Assembly: GCA_030427145.1 (NCBI GenBank) | Contig: JAUHWT010000014.1 | Span: forward strand, 62,001-126,000 | Length of the DNA stretch: 64,000 bases | Direction: 5' to 3' | Source: Alphaproteobacteria bacterium | GTDB taxonomy: Bacteria; Pseudomonadota; Alphaproteobacteria; Rhodobacterales; Rhodobacteraceae | Shown here: piece by piece, positions 1 to 8,014 of the stretch | Position numbering within the stretch: position 1 is the first letter of the stretch | Layout of the letters: the number at the start of each line of letters is the position of its first letter | The notes under the pieces: generated by a model | Database searches by the model: none | What the model was told of the DNA's origin: nothing | Seen by the model: the letters and a program-made list of their open reading frames with translations, nothing else | Translations under genes and position numbers: made by a program

Positions 1-601
1 AGCCGGGCTGGAGCAGTTCGCCAAGCTCGGCGGTGTCGCTTTCCAGCAGGCCGGAGAAGGGGGCATGGATTTCCAGCAGGGCTATTTCGCGCTCGGCCTG
101 TTCGATCAGGGCCTGGGCGGCCTGGAGGGCGGCGCGGTTGCCGATGGCGGTGGTCTCGGAGGTGAAACCGCGCTCGACGAGGGATTCCGATGCTTTGCTG
201 TTGGCTTCGGCCTCGAGGTAGCGGGCGCGGGCCTCGGCGAGGGCCGCGGGCCTAGTGCCGGGGTCGAGGCTGCAGAGCAGGTCGCCCTTCTCAACCATGT
301 TGCCGCGGCGGATGGGCTCGGAGACGACCTGGCCAGTGACTTCGGCCCGGACCTCGACGCGGCGCATGGCCTCGGTGCGGCCACGCAGGACGAGGCCGCT
401 TTCAACCGTGCTGGCCGTTGATTTCATGGCGACAACCGCGACGGCCTCGGGCAGGGTGCTGGTGTCGGCGGTTTCTTCGGCGGGGGCGGTTTCGGCCCCG
501 GCCATGGCGCGCAGGAGGTCGCGCTCCATGATGAAGACATAGAGCAGAAGTCCGACCACGACCGCGCTCAGCACAGAAAAAATACGCATCCACCGCTCCA
601 T
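1..601 (-). CDS. RND-type efflux periplasmic adaptor, N-terminal part (cut by window edge)
   Basis: Membrane-fusion (adaptor) subunit that would bridge an inner-membrane RND pump to an outer-membrane channel. The first 200 codons are visible and the gene runs off the left edge without a stop. Residues 6-24 form one hydrophobic anchor, followed by an Ala/Glu/Thr-rich linker. Residues about 80-115 give the first lipoyl half with VTGQVV and KGDLLCSLDPG, residues about 116-175 look like the helical hairpin, and IHAPFSGLL at 178-186 starts the return lipoyl half. This order is typical of AcrA/HlyD_D23-like adaptors. The start is ATG at 601; a second in-frame ATG at 589 is possible. The RND pump itself would lie left of the window. 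Type I secretion adaptors have much longer helices, so I do not assign it to the RTX proteases further on. Confidence 0.8.
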   Translation of the reverse strand, partial: MERWMRIFSVLSAVVVGLLLYVFIMERDLLRAMAGAETAPAEETADTSTLPEAVAVVAMKSTASTVESGLVLRGRTEAMRRVEVRAEVTGQVVSEPIRRGNMVEKGDLLCSLDPGTRPAALAEARARYLEAEANSKASESLVERGFTSETTAIGNRAALQAAQALIEQAEREIALLEIHAPFSGLLESDTAELGELLQPG

Positions 602-846
602 CACCGGACGGCCAGGCCTGGGCCCCGTTCCGCCAATTTACCCATGTCCCTGACGCCCCCGCCGTAACGTTCCGGCCTGACGCAGGCCAATTTAACATTT
701 AATTACGGGTGGCAAAAGGCTTTGGATTATTATGGGTCTTGGGGGTGTGACTGAATCCACCGTTCACGTATTGCCAGTCCCTGAGTAGCTGGGGCGTAAA
801 GGCTGGAACTGCATTTTGATTGGCGCCTTAAGGCTATGCGGACTGT
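602..846. other. Divergent-side intergenic spacer with AT-rich patch
   Basis: This spacer holds the upstream region of the efflux adaptor (leftward) and the 3' flank of the nuclease gene. An AT-rich stretch at about 690-740 is a plausible promoter zone for the adaptor. I see no gene, RNA or clear hairpin in it. Confidence 0.5.
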
Positions 847-1632
847 CTAGCTGTCCACTTTCTTCATTTCAAACCTAAGCCTGTATTCCATAAGCTCGAT
901 GTCTTTCGATATCGATGCTGCCAGGCGAAGGTCGTCGGTGATTTGATGCGCGACAATGATCCCGCGCACCGATGTATTTGTGTCCATGTTGTTTTGTACC
1001 CAGGCCATATAGCGTGCGGTCTGGCCGACGACCCTGTCATAGGCGCGGCTCGCCTTGAGCTCTATAACCACCAGCCTGCCGTCACGGTCGACGGCCAGAA
1101 GATCAATTCGGCGGCCACCGGCGGGGAATTCAATGCCCTGAAATCCTTCTTCTTCATACAGGCGCATGCCCGGTTCGATAAGTTCGATGTTTTTGGCCAA
1201 AAAGTTTTGAAGGTCGCGCTCATAGGCAAACTCACGCAGTTCTTCCGCATCAAATTGGTCCAGATTTTCCAAACGATCGTCTTCCTCCTCCATGTTAGGG
1301 TCTGCGTTGTCTTCGATGAGTGAAGTTATCGTAAGACCATACTGGGGAGCGGGGTCGGTTTCCGGATCAAACAATCTGAATTTCCCAGGCTCAATCTTGA
1401 AAAAGAGGTCCCAATTCGTGTCTGGACGGATGTTCTGGTGGTGCGTGCGGTGACGGCCGTTGTTGGTTGCAAATCCCTCAACATGTAGAGAAACCGTGTT
1501 GGGTTTGATGTCCGGATAGTTCTCGCCAAACCACTGAACGACCGTTTTCTTTTCAAATACCTGACCAGGTGTGAGATTTTTCGAGGCCCAGTCCCGCATC
1601 AATTCCTTGGTTGATTTTTCATAAATCGGCAT
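847..1632 (-). CDS. NucS/DUF91-like PD-(D/E)XK nuclease with N-terminal DUF7669-like domain
   Basis: Predicted nuclease of 261 residues. Residues 1-95 resemble the winged N-terminal module (ELMRDWA, TPGQVF, YPDIKPNTVS, LFFKI, RLFDPETDPAP) often fused to DUF91-like nucleases. Residues about 130-255 carry the nuclease core: GGRRIDLLAVDRDG, then VVIELKAS, giving candidate catalytic D177, E191 and K193, then VGQTARYMAWV. Full-length NucS cuts DNA at mismatches in archaea and actinobacteria; proteins with this fusion in proteobacteria are uncharacterised, so repair or defence are both only guesses. A GGAG ribosome site precedes the ATG at 1632. The gene is close to half GC, clearly lower than the genes around it, and sits beside direct repeats, which suggests acquisition by transfer. 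No methylase or helicase partner is visible. Confidence 0.7.
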   Translation of the reverse strand: MPIYEKSTKELMRDWASKNLTPGQVFEKKTVVQWFGENYPDIKPNTVSLHVEGFATNNGRHRTHHQNIRPDTNWDLFFKIEPGKFRLFDPETDPAPQYGLTITSLIEDNADPNMEEEDDRLENLDQFDAEELREFAYERDLQNFLAKNIELIEPGMRLYEEEGFQGIEFPAGGRRIDLLAVDRDGRLVVIELKASRAYDRVVGQTARYMAWVQNNMDTNTSVRGIIVAHQITDDLRLAASISKDIELMEYRLRFEMKKVDS

Positions 1633-1693
1633 TTGGATCTCCTTTGCGGTTCAGCATCAATGCGCTGGCTTAAGTGGTTAAAACTATGAAGCA

Positions 1694-1756
1694 ATCTTCT
1701 CGATGAGGATGGCTGACGGTTACGTCGGCGGGAGAAGATATCAATAATATCAATAT
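1694..1756. repeat. AT-rich inverted repeat and short tandem repeat upstream of the nuclease gene
   Basis: ATCTTCTC at 1694-1701 is matched by GAGAAGAT at 1732-1739, a perfect 8-bp inverted repeat. It overlaps a twofold tandem ATATCAATA-type repeat at about 1738-1756. This lies 60-125 bp upstream of the nuclease start, so it could be its control region. No function is proven by the sequence. Confidence 0.5.
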
Positions 1757-1876
1757 AATCTTGAGTTGGCCTGCGCGGCGCGGTGTTTCCAAAAAAAAAC
1801 CTCCATGACATCGGTTCCGGCGCGACTACGGGCACGGAACAGAGGGGCTTCAGCCCCGCCGTGCCTGCGCCGGACC

Positions 1877-2021
1877 GGGCCCGGAGGGCCGGCGCATGTT
1901 GACGTTGGTAGCGAGTTCGGAGGGAAGAGGTATGGGGCGGCATGAAATTGCGTCGTACGGGTGTCTGGGGCGCCGGCCCCCCGGTCCGGCGCTGGCATGG
2001 CTCTTCGCGAAGGCGGCGGGG
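1877..2021. repeat. 145-bp direct repeat, copy 1
   Basis: First of two near-identical 145-bp units, beginning GGGCCCGGAGGGCCGG. The second copy starts at 2043, a period of 166 bp. I count only about five substitutions between them by eye. The unit is GC-rich and has no convincing gene in any frame. It looks like an intergenic repeat of the kind scattered through alphaproteobacterial genomes. Confidence 0.9.
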
Positions 2022-2042
2022 TTGACTCCGCGTCTATTCACA

Positions 2043-2187
2043 GGGCCCGGAGGGCCGGCGCATGTTGACGTTGGTGGCGGGTTCGGAGGGAAGAGGTATG
2101 GGGCGGCATGAAATTGCGTCGTACCGGTGTCTGGGGTGCCGGCCCCCCGGTCCGGCGCTGGCATGGCTCTTCGCGAAGGCGGCGGGG
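2043..2187. repeat. 145-bp direct repeat, copy 2
   Basis: Second copy of the 145-bp unit at 1877-2021, separated from it by a 21-bp spacer. It ends about 100 bp before the start of the YfgM-like gene, so that gene's promoter lies in or just after it. The similarity stops abruptly at 2187/2188. Confidence 0.9.
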
Positions 2188-2278
2188 CTGGCCGTGCATC
2201 CGCCCACCGGCCAGGGTCCGGGATGATCGGGCTTGGCAGTTTGGGGGTGCGCCTGTATACCGCGCGGACCATCGGGTC

Positions 2279-2285
2279 GGAGAAG
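2279..2285 (+). promoter_or_regulatory. Ribosome binding site GGAGAAG deciding a TTG start
   Basis: GGAGAAG ends 3 nt before TTG at 2289; GGAG alone is 6 nt away. It supports TTG 2289 as the start of the YfgM-like gene rather than the ATG at 2313, which has no such site in front of it. Confidence 0.6.
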
Positions 2286-2288
2286 AAA

Positions 2289-2981
2289 TTGAGCGAAGAA
2301 ACTGATTCCTTTATGCACGAGGTCAGCGAGGAGGTCCGGCGGGACCGTCTCTATGCTTTCCTGCGCAAATGGGGCTGGCTGATCGGGCTGGTTCTGGTGC
2401 TCATTGTTGGTGGTGCCGGGGCCAATGAGTGGCTGAAATACCGTGCCGAGACCGAAGCCCAGGCCGCGGGGGATGCCCTGCGTGTGGCGATGGAGGTTGA
2501 GGATCCCGCGGAACGGGCTGCGCAAATTGCGGAATTTGCCAATGCCAATCCCTCCGCCGCCGGGTTTGCCCGGATCGCCCAGGCCGGAAGCCTGGTGCAG
2601 GCCGGCGATGAGGCCGGGGCGGCCGAGGTGCTGGCGGCGGTGTCCGTTGATCCGGAGGTGTCGCCCATTTTGCAGTCGGTTGCGTCACTGCGCCGGGTGA
2701 TGCTGATGGGGTCTGAGCTGCCGTCTTCCGAGCGGCTGGCGATTTTGCAGGGGCTGACCGATCCGAACGCGCCGTTCCGGCCGTTGGCTCTTGAGCAGCG
2801 GGCGCTTTATTACCTTGAGGAAGGGGACAGCGCGGCGGCGATTTCCGATCTGGAACTGATCCTGGAGGAGCCGGGTGCGACCCAGGCTCTGATGGACCGG
2901 GCACGGCAGCTGATCGTGGCGGCCGGCGGTGCGGTTCCGGTGAGCGGTGGCCCTGGCGGGCTGACGGTTCCGGAAGGTTGA
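2289..2981 (+). CDS. YfgM-like tetratricopeptide membrane protein
   Basis: Single-pass inner-membrane protein of 230 residues with a periplasmic helical-repeat domain. In enterobacteria YfgM works with SecYEG and periplasmic chaperones and is encoded next to bamB. The N-terminus LSEETDSFMHEVSEEVRRD is cytosolic, residues about 30-45 (LIGLVLVLIVGGAGA) are the membrane span, and the remainder is a TPR_21-type repeat region (AAQIAEFA, AGFARIAQAGSLV, AERLAIL-type helices). I chose TTG at 2289 because it has GGAGAAG in front and gives the usual TDSF/EEVRRDR start; ATG 2313 would trim eight residues. It is followed 4 nt later by bamB, matching the yfgM-bamB-der order of many proteobacteria. This supports the assignment more than the weakly conserved sequence does. 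Confidence 0.8.
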   Translation: MSEETDSFMHEVSEEVRRDRLYAFLRKWGWLIGLVLVLIVGGAGANEWLKYRAETEAQAAGDALRVAMEVEDPAERAAQIAEFANANPSAAGFARIAQAGSLVQAGDEAGAAEVLAAVSVDPEVSPILQSVASLRRVMLMGSELPSSERLAILQGLTDPNAPFRPLALEQRALYYLEEGDSAAAISDLELILEEPGATQALMDRARQLIVAAGGAVPVSGGPGGLTVPEG

Positions 2982-2985
2982 TGGC

Positions 2986-4341
2986 ATGATCCGGGTGTCG
3001 CGTGGTTTTGGAGCCGGACGGGTGCGGCGTGCCGCGCTGACGGTTCTGGTTGCGGGTCTTCTGGCGGGATGCGCCGACGACGATCCGATCATTCAGGGCG
3101 AACGCGAGCCGGTGCGGCCCAATGAGGCCGCGATCGAGGCGGATCTGGCGGCGCGGGCGCGCCCCATATCGCTGCCCGCCCCGGTGGCCAATCAGGACTG
3201 GACCCACGCAAACGGCTCGGCTGACGGGCGACGGGTGCATGCGGCGCTGGCGTCGGTGCCGCAGATGCGCTGGACCGCCGATATTGGTCAGGGCGACGAC
3301 AAGCGCAACCGTATCACCACGACCCCGGTCGTGGCGGGCGGGCTGATTTTCGTGATGGACAGCCATGTGCGCGTCTCGGCACACAACACCTCCGGGGCGC
3401 GGGTCTGGACCGCCGGGCTGGTGCCGGAGGGGCAGGACCCCGAGAACGGTTTTGGCGGCGGTATGGCCGTCGCGGGCGGAAGCCTGTTTGTAACCACGGG
3501 TTTTGGCGAGGTCATTTCCGTGGGTGCGGCGACGGGTCAGGTGCGCTGGCGGCGGCAGTTTGATGCGCCGATCCGCTCGGCCCCGTCGGTACGGGATGGC
3601 CGGGTGTATGTGGTTTTGCGCAATGACACGGCGCTGGCGCTGGATGCGGGCAGTGGCGAGACCGTGTGGGAGAAGGAAGGCTATGGCGGGTCGGCCGGTC
3701 TTCTGGGCGGGGCGTCCATTGCGGTGGATGGCTCGGTGGCCGTGGTGCCGTTTTCCACCGGCGAGGTTCTGGGCCTGTCGCCGCGCACCGGTCTGCAGCA
3801 GTGGGGCACGGCGATTACCGGCGGGCGTGGCACGCTGGCGCGCGGGCAGATCAATGACATTTCGGGTGATCCGGTGATTGAGGGCGGATTTGTCACCGCG
3901 TCGAGCCAGAACGGGCGCACGATCCGGGTGAACAAATCCACCGGGGAGCGGATCTGGACCGCCGTTGAGGGCGCCTACGGTCCGGCCTGGCCGGTTGGCG
4001 GGTCGCTGTTTATCGTGTCGGACCGGGCGGAACTGGTGCGGCTCAATGCCGCGGACGGGTCGGTGATCTGGTCCCAGACACTGCCGCAGCTGTTCCCAAA
4101 TACCGGCTGGTTTGGCAATGAGAAGACGCCGTATCTGGCCATTCCCCATTACGGTCCGGTTCTGGCCGGGGGGCGGCTGTGGATTGCCGGGGGGGACGCG
4201 ATGCTGCGGGCCTTTGATCCGGTGGACGGGCGCCAGGTGGCCGAGATCGCTTTGCCCGATGGGGCGGCCGCGTCGCCGGTTGTGGCCGGGGGCGTGATGT
4301 ATGTGGTTGGCACCGAGGGGCAGCTGCACGCACTGCGCTAG
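2986..4341 (+). CDS. bamB: Outer membrane protein assembly factor BamB
   Basis: Lipoprotein of the BAM complex that helps insert beta-barrel proteins into the outer membrane; 451 residues. The signal sequence ends in a lipobox LLAGC with the acylated cysteine at residue 29. The rest is a beta-propeller of PQQ-like repeats, each with a GxLxALDxxTGxxxW pattern: for example TGQVRWRRQF, SGETVWEK, TGERIWTA, DGSVIWSQT and DGRQVAEI. The ATG at 2986 has GGAAGG 8 nt upstream and lies 4 nt after the YfgM-like stop, so the two are surely co-transcribed. Other PQQ-repeat proteins such as dehydrogenases are longer and have a periplasmic Sec signal rather than a lipobox. Gene context confirms BamB. Confidence 0.9.
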   Translation: MIRVSRGFGAGRVRRAALTVLVAGLLAGCADDDPIIQGEREPVRPNEAAIEADLAARARPISLPAPVANQDWTHANGSADGRRVHAALASVPQMRWTADIGQGDDKRNRITTTPVVAGGLIFVMDSHVRVSAHNTSGARVWTAGLVPEGQDPENGFGGGMAVAGGSLFVTTGFGEVISVGAATGQVRWRRQFDAPIRSAPSVRDGRVYVVLRNDTALALDAGSGETVWEKEGYGGSAGLLGGASIAVDGSVAVVPFSTGEVLGLSPRTGLQQWGTAITGGRGTLARGQINDISGDPVIEGGFVTASSQNGRTIRVNKSTGERIWTAVEGAYGPAWPVGGSLFIVSDRAELVRLNAADGSVIWSQTLPQLFPNTGWFGNEKTPYLAIPHYGPVLAGGRLWIAGGDAMLRAFDPVDGRQVAEIALPDGAAASPVVAGGVMYVVGTEGQLHALR

Positions 4342-4347
4342 GTCCCG

Positions 4348-4746
4348 ATGGGTCGGTCGGTGCGGGCATCTGCGGGCCGGTGGAACGGGAGCGGACGGGT
4401 GCTGCGGTTTATCAGGCAAAACAGGGTTTTGAGCCTGGCCTTTGGGCTGGCGCTGCTGGCGTCGGCGGTGTTTCTGTTCAGGTTTACGGCCGGGGTGATC
4501 TACTGGGCCGATCCGCGGCATGTGGATCAGCCGGTCGCGGGCTGGATGACGCCGCGTTATGTGGCCCGGTCCTGGAGCGTGCCGCCCGAGGTGGTGGATA
4601 CCGCGTTGGGCCTGGAGCCTGGCGGGCGTGGCGGTGGGCGGCCGACGCTGGAGCGGATCGCGCAGGAGCAGGGGCGGGACGTGCACGAGCTCAGCGCCGA
4701 GGTTTACGAGGCGATTGAGGCGTATCGGGACCGGCCGGATGGATGA
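4348..4746 (+). CDS. Small uncharacterised membrane protein between bamB and the DedA gene
   Basis: Product of up to 132 residues that I do not recognise. Residues about 30-52 (LSLAFGLALLASAVFLFRFTAGV) are one membrane span. The C-terminal half has a WMTPRYVARSW segment and then a short conserved-looking helical part (GRPTLERIAQEQG). That segment resembles a small DNA-binding-like helix pair, but no function can be given. The start is uncertain: ATG 4348 follows bamB by 6 nt, and GTG near 4399 would still keep the membrane span. The 3' end overlaps the DedA gene by 8 nt, which argues for translational coupling and a real gene. Confidence 0.65.
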   Translation: MGRSVRASAGRWNGSGRVLRFIRQNRVLSLAFGLALLASAVFLFRFTAGVIYWADPRHVDQPVAGWMTPRYVARSWSVPPEVVDTALGLEPGGRGGGRPTLERIAQEQGRDVHELSAEVYEAIEAYRDRPDG

Positions 4747-5365
4747 GCTGTTTTTCGGATTTGTCTCGACCTTTGGTCTGCCGGTCGTGGCCGTGTCGGC
4801 GTTTTTGTCCTGTCTGGCGATGCCGATCCCGACATTTGCGGTGATGCTGGCCGGTGGGGCGTTTGCCGCCTCCGGCGATCTGGTGCTGTGGCAGGTGGTG
4901 GCGACGGCCTATGCCAGTGCGGTCCTGGGCGACCAGGCCGGGTTTCAGATCGGGCGTCTGGGCGGTGCGACGGTGGTGGCGCGGCTGGAGCGCAATCCGA
5001 CGCGGGCGGCGCTGGTCGGGAAGGCGCGGCGAACGGTTGACAGGTGGGGTGGTCCGGGGGTGTTTTTCTCGACCTGGCTGTTTGCGGCGCTGGGGCCCTG
5101 GGTCAACCTGATCGCCGGGGCGATGCGGATGTCGTGGCTGCGGTTCACGGTCTGGGACGCGCTGGGCGAGGCGATCTGGGTGACGGTTTATGTGTATCTC
5201 GGCTTCGTGTTTGCCGAGCGTCTGCCGGAGCTTGCGGATATGGCGGGGGATGCGGCGGGTCTGGTGACGTCGCTGTTCCTCGTGGCGGGTCTGGGTCTTT
5301 TGATCGTGCGGGCGGCGAGGCGGGCGCGCGGGCGTCGGAAGGCGGGCGGTGGTTTGGCGCGGTGA
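4739..5365 (+). CDS. DedA/VTT-domain family membrane protein
   Basis: Integral membrane protein of 208 residues in the DedA (SNARE-associated/VTT) family. Some members translocate undecaprenyl phosphate or other lipids and maintain membrane potential. Visible landmarks are the amphipathic start ELFFGFVSTFGLP, the LAMPIPTFAVMLAGG re-entrant segment, LGDQAGFQIGR (the usual G-D-x-x-x-Y/F-xG-R motif), and the late motif TWLFAALGPWVNLIAGAMRM, equivalent to the family's R-F-x-P-x-R...G motif but lacking its arginines. The ATG at 4739 lies inside the end of the preceding gene. The missing arginines in the second motif are unusual and may mark a subfamily. The gene ends in a basic tail. Confidence 0.75.
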   Translation: MDELFFGFVSTFGLPVVAVSAFLSCLAMPIPTFAVMLAGGAFAASGDLVLWQVVATAYASAVLGDQAGFQIGRLGGATVVARLERNPTRAALVGKARRTVDRWGGPGVFFSTWLFAALGPWVNLIAGAMRMSWLRFTVWDALGEAIWVTVYVYLGFVFAERLPELADMAGDAAGLVTSLFLVAGLGLLIVRAARRARGRRKAGGGLAR

Positions 5366-5410
5366 GTTTGGCCGGGGGGCTTCGGTTTCTAAGGGGGTTT
5401 TATTTGGGGG

Positions 5411-5599
5411 CGAGCCTGTGAGATGTCCCGCCCGGCGGTGACGCCGGGCTGCGCCGAACCTCCCCCCGGAGGCGCACTGCGCCACCAGGTTCTGCGCTGC
5501 CCTGGTTTGATGGGCGGAGGGGTTTCGTAACTCGGGGTTGGTTGGTGCAGCGAGCCTGTCAGACGTCCCGCCCGGCGCTGCCCTCGTTTTATGGGCGGA
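5411..5599. repeat. Imperfect composite direct repeats upstream of der
   Basis: A 27-bp block at 5411-5437 (CGAGCCTGTGAGATGTCCCG...) recurs at 5551-5577 with two changes. A second block at 5494-5519 (GCGCTGCCCTGGTTTGATGG...) recurs at 5575-5599. In the right-hand copy the two blocks abut; in the left-hand copy they are separated by a 56-bp GC-rich insert with self-complementary stretches. The 335-bp gap from 5366 to 5700 holds only these repeats and the leader of der. Confidence 0.8.
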
Positions 5600-5700
5600 T
5601 GAGCGGAAGCCACGCTTTCGTGAATCCGGTAGCCAAAGTCGGTGCAAACGGGTAACGGTGCGGCGCCGTGGCGTGGGGCCCGGCATGTGTGGATGTGGTC

Positions 5701-7155
5701 ATGGCTTTCAAGCTCGCAATCATTGGTCGCCCGAATGTGGGCAAATCAACGCTGTTCAACCGTCTGGTCGGGCGCAGGCTCGCGCTGGTGGATGACCAGC
5801 CGGGGGTCACGCGCGATCTGCGCGAGGGTGACGCGCGGCTGGGGCCGCTGAGGTTCACGGTCATTGATACCGCGGGGCTGGAGGAGGCCACGGATAACAG
5901 CCTTCTGGGCCGAATGCGCGGGCTGACCGAGCGGGCGGTGGGGATGGCCGATGCCTGTCTGTTCCTGGTGGATGCACGCGCGGGTTTGACGCCGCTGGAC
6001 CGGACGCTGGCGGATCTGCTGCGGAAGGCGGGGCGGACGGTCCTTCTGGTCGCGAACAAATCCGAGGGCAGGGCCGCGGAGGCGGGGCTTTACGAGGCCT
6101 ATGAGCTGGGGCTGGGTGAGCCGATTGCCATGTCGGCGGAGCACGGGCATGGCATGGATGAGCTGCGCGGGATGCTCGAGCCGTTGATGGAGGCCCATGC
6201 GGAGCGGGACGACCAAAACGACATCATCGACGAGATCGACGACAGTGTTGACGAGGACGGCAATGCGGAGGAAATCCCCGATGACCGCCCGATCCAGATT
6301 GCGGTGGTGGGGCGGCCCAATGCGGGCAAGTCGACCCTGATTAACAAAATTATCGGCGAGGAACGCCTTCTGACCGGGCCGGAAGCGGGGATCACGCGGG
6401 ACGCGATTGCCGTGCGGACGGAATGGATGGGCACGCCGTTCAGGATGTTCGACACGGCGGGCATGCGCAAGAAGGCGAAGGTCCAGGAGAAGCTGGAAAA
6501 GCTCTCGGTCTCGGACGGGCTTCGGGCGGTGAAATTTGCCGAGGTGGTGGTGCTGCTGCTGGATGTGCAGATCCCGTTTGAGAGCCAGGATTTGCGGATT
6601 GCCGACCTTGCGGAGCGCGAGGGGCGGGCCGTGGTGGTGGCTGTGAACAAATGGGATCTGGAAGAGGACAAGCCCCATAAACTCAATGAGTTGCGGGAGG
6701 CTTTTGGACGATTGCTGCCGCAGTTGCGCGGTGCGCCGATGGTGACGGTCTCGGCGGCGACCGGCAAGGGGCTGGACCGGCTGCACACCGCGATCACCAA
6801 GGCATATTCCGTATGGAATACAAGAATTTCGACCGCAAAGCTAAACAGATGGCTGGGCGATCAGATTGCCGATCATCCGCCCCCCGCGCCGGGCGGGCGG
6901 CGCATCCGGATGCGCTATATCACGCAGGTCAAGACGCGGCCGCCGACTTTTGTTGTGTTCACCTCGATCCCCGAGGCGGTGCCGGAGGATTACAAACGCT
7001 TTCTGGTCAACGGGTTGCGGCGTGATTTTGAGATGCCGGGTACGCCGATTCGGCTGTTCCTGCGCTCGGGCGACAACCCCTACAAGGGGCGGAAGAAGCC
7101 GAATTACACCTCGCTGACCAAGCATGTGAAACCGCGCAAGCCCTGGGAACAGTAA
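5701..7155 (+). CDS. der: Ribosome biogenesis GTPase Der (EngA)
   Basis: Double-domain GTPase of 484 residues needed for 50S ribosomal subunit maturation. The first G domain has GRPNVGKS at residues 9-16, DTAGLEE, and NKSEG. The second has GRPNAGKS near residue 205, DTAGMRKK, and NKWDL. A KH-like domain with [17 protein letters not shown] and PIRLFLR forms the C-terminus. An acidic linker ([12 protein letters not shown]) joins the G domains, as is usual. The ATG at 5701 gives the canonical start [16 protein letters not shown]. Upstream in-frame codons lie in the repeat-rich leader and were not used. It closes the yfgM-bamB-der set, although separated here by two membrane genes. Confidence 0.95.
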   Translation: MAFKLAIIGRPNVGKSTLFNRLVGRRLALVDDQPGVTRDLREGDARLGPLRFTVIDTAGLEEATDNSLLGRMRGLTERAVGMADACLFLVDARAGLTPLDRTLADLLRKAGRTVLLVANKSEGRAAEAGLYEAYELGLGEPIAMSAEHGHGMDELRGMLEPLMEAHAERDDQNDIIDEIDDSVDEDGNAEEIPDDRPIQIAVVGRPNAGKSTLINKIIGEERLLTGPEAGITRDAIAVRTEWMGTPFRMFDTAGMRKKAKVQEKLEKLSVSDGLRAVKFAEVVVLLLDVQIPFESQDLRIADLAEREGRAVVVAVNKWDLEEDKPHKLNELREAFGRLLPQLRGAPMVTVSAATGKGLDRLHTAITKAYSVWNTRISTAKLNRWLGDQIADHPPPAPGGRRIRMRYITQVKTRPPTFVVFTSIPEAVPEDYKRFLVNGLRRDFEMPGTPIRLFLRSGDNPYKGRKKPNYTSLTKHVKPRKPWEQ

Positions 7156-7157
7156 GG

Positions 7158-7643
7158 GTGGCCGGCGCGGACGGGATTGCGTTCGTGCGGCTGACCGAAG
7201 TGCCGGTTGGCGATATTCTGACACATATGAGTGATCCGGTGGTGGCGGAGCATATGCCGCTGCTGACCGGGCGCTGGGACGCGGCGGCGGTCGCGGAGTT
7301 TGTGGCGGCCAAGGAGGCCACCTGGGCGCGCGACGGGCTGGGCCACTGGGCGATCCTGGTGGACGGGCGCTATGTGGGCTGGGGCGGATTTCAGAAGGAA
7401 GGCGACGAATGGGATTTCGGCCTGGTGCTGAAACCTGATGCTTTTGGTCTGGGGCTGCGGATAGCCCGCAGGGCGCTGGACGTGGCGCGGGCGGATCCGC
7501 GTATTCCGTTTGTGACGTTTCTCCTGCCACCCTCGCGCCGGAACCTCGGTGCGCTGCGGCGCATGGGGGCGGAGTTCGTGGGCGAGGTGGATTACGCGGG
7601 CGAGGTGTTTCGCAAGTACCGGCTGAAGACCGCGCCGGGGTAA
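7158..7643 (+). CDS. GNAT-family N-acetyltransferase
   Basis: Predicted acetyl-CoA-dependent acyltransferase of 161 residues with unknown substrate. The RimJ/RimL-like fold is shown by FVRLTEVPVGDI at the start, WAILVDGRYVGWGGFQK in the middle, the acyl-CoA-binding stretch DAFGLGLRIARRALDVAR, and RRNLGALRRMGAEFVGEV near the end. The start is GTG at 7158, only 2 nt after the der stop, so it is probably translated from the same message. No ATG is available before the first conserved strand. Confidence 0.8.
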   Translation: MAGADGIAFVRLTEVPVGDILTHMSDPVVAEHMPLLTGRWDAAAVAEFVAAKEATWARDGLGHWAILVDGRYVGWGGFQKEGDEWDFGLVLKPDAFGLGLRIARRALDVARADPRIPFVTFLLPPSRRNLGALRRMGAEFVGEVDYAGEVFRKYRLKTAPG

Positions 7644-7646
7644 ACA

Positions 7647-7675
7647 TTGACATAACCGGTTTTGTGGTTATTTTG
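7647..7675 (+). promoter_or_regulatory. Promoter with overlapping ArsR-type operator
   Basis: TTGACA at 7647-7652 is a perfect -35 box. ATAACC (7652-7657) and GGTTAT (7666-7671) form a perfect 6-bp inverted repeat across the spacer and the presumed -10 region (TATTTT at 7669-7674, 16-bp spacing). The dyad ends about 10 nt before the arsR-like ATG at 7682. This layout is what one expects for a repressor that blocks its own promoter until it binds its inducer. Confidence 0.65.
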
Positions 7676-7681
7676 GCGGTC

Positions 7682-8014
7682 ATGGTTACAGAACATTCCG
7701 TTGCACATGCGCTTGCCGCGCTCGGACATGAGACGCGGCTGATGGTTTTTCGCCTGCTGGTGCGGGCCGGTGAGGGCGGCATGATCGTGGGCGATATTTC
7801 CAAACGCCTCGACATGGCGCCGAGCACGCTGGCCCATCATTTGCGGGCCCTGGTCGATGCGGGCCTGGTTATTCAGGAGCGCCAGGGCCGGCGGATCGTG
7901 AACCGGGTCGATTACGCGGTCATTCGCGGCACGGTCGATTTTCTGTTGGAGGAATGCTGTGCCGATGCGGTGGACTGCGTCCATGACGGCGGAGCGGAGG
8001 AGACGGCGGCATGA
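7682..8014 (+). CDS. arsR: ArsR-family repressor with C-terminal cysteine trio
   Basis: Winged-helix repressor of 110 residues. Residues 1-75 carry the ArsR helix-turn-helix (ALGHETRLMVFRLL, DISKRLDMAPSTLAHHLRAL, IQERQGRRIVN). The classic CxC metal site in the recognition helix is absent. Instead ECCADAVDC near the C-terminus gives Cys92, Cys93 and Cys99. This is the same i, i+1, i+7 spacing as the arsenite site of the Acidithiobacillus ferrooxidans ArsR (Cys95, 96, 102). An arsenite- or methylarsenite-responsive repressor is therefore inferred. I start at ATG 7682, just past the operator; the GTG at 7664 would put the promoter inside the gene. Its stop overlaps the permease start (ATGA). Confidence 0.8.
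   Translation: MVTEHSVAHALAALGHETRLMVFRLLVRAGEGGMIVGDISKRLDMAPSTLAHHLRALVDAGLVIQERQGRRIVNRVDYAVIRGTVDFLLEECCADAVDCVHDGGAEETAA

Noticed and set aside
1-601. Left-edge adaptor as the type I secretion HlyD for the RTX proteases
   Set aside because: Its predicted helical hairpin is short and the sequence fits RND adaptors; it is also 11 kb away with unrelated genes between.
2401-4686. Very long open frame (761 codons) opposite the yfgM-bamB genes
   Set aside because: Its product is mostly Pro, Arg, His and Gln, the mirror of GC-rich coding on the other strand, while the plus strand carries recognisable domains.
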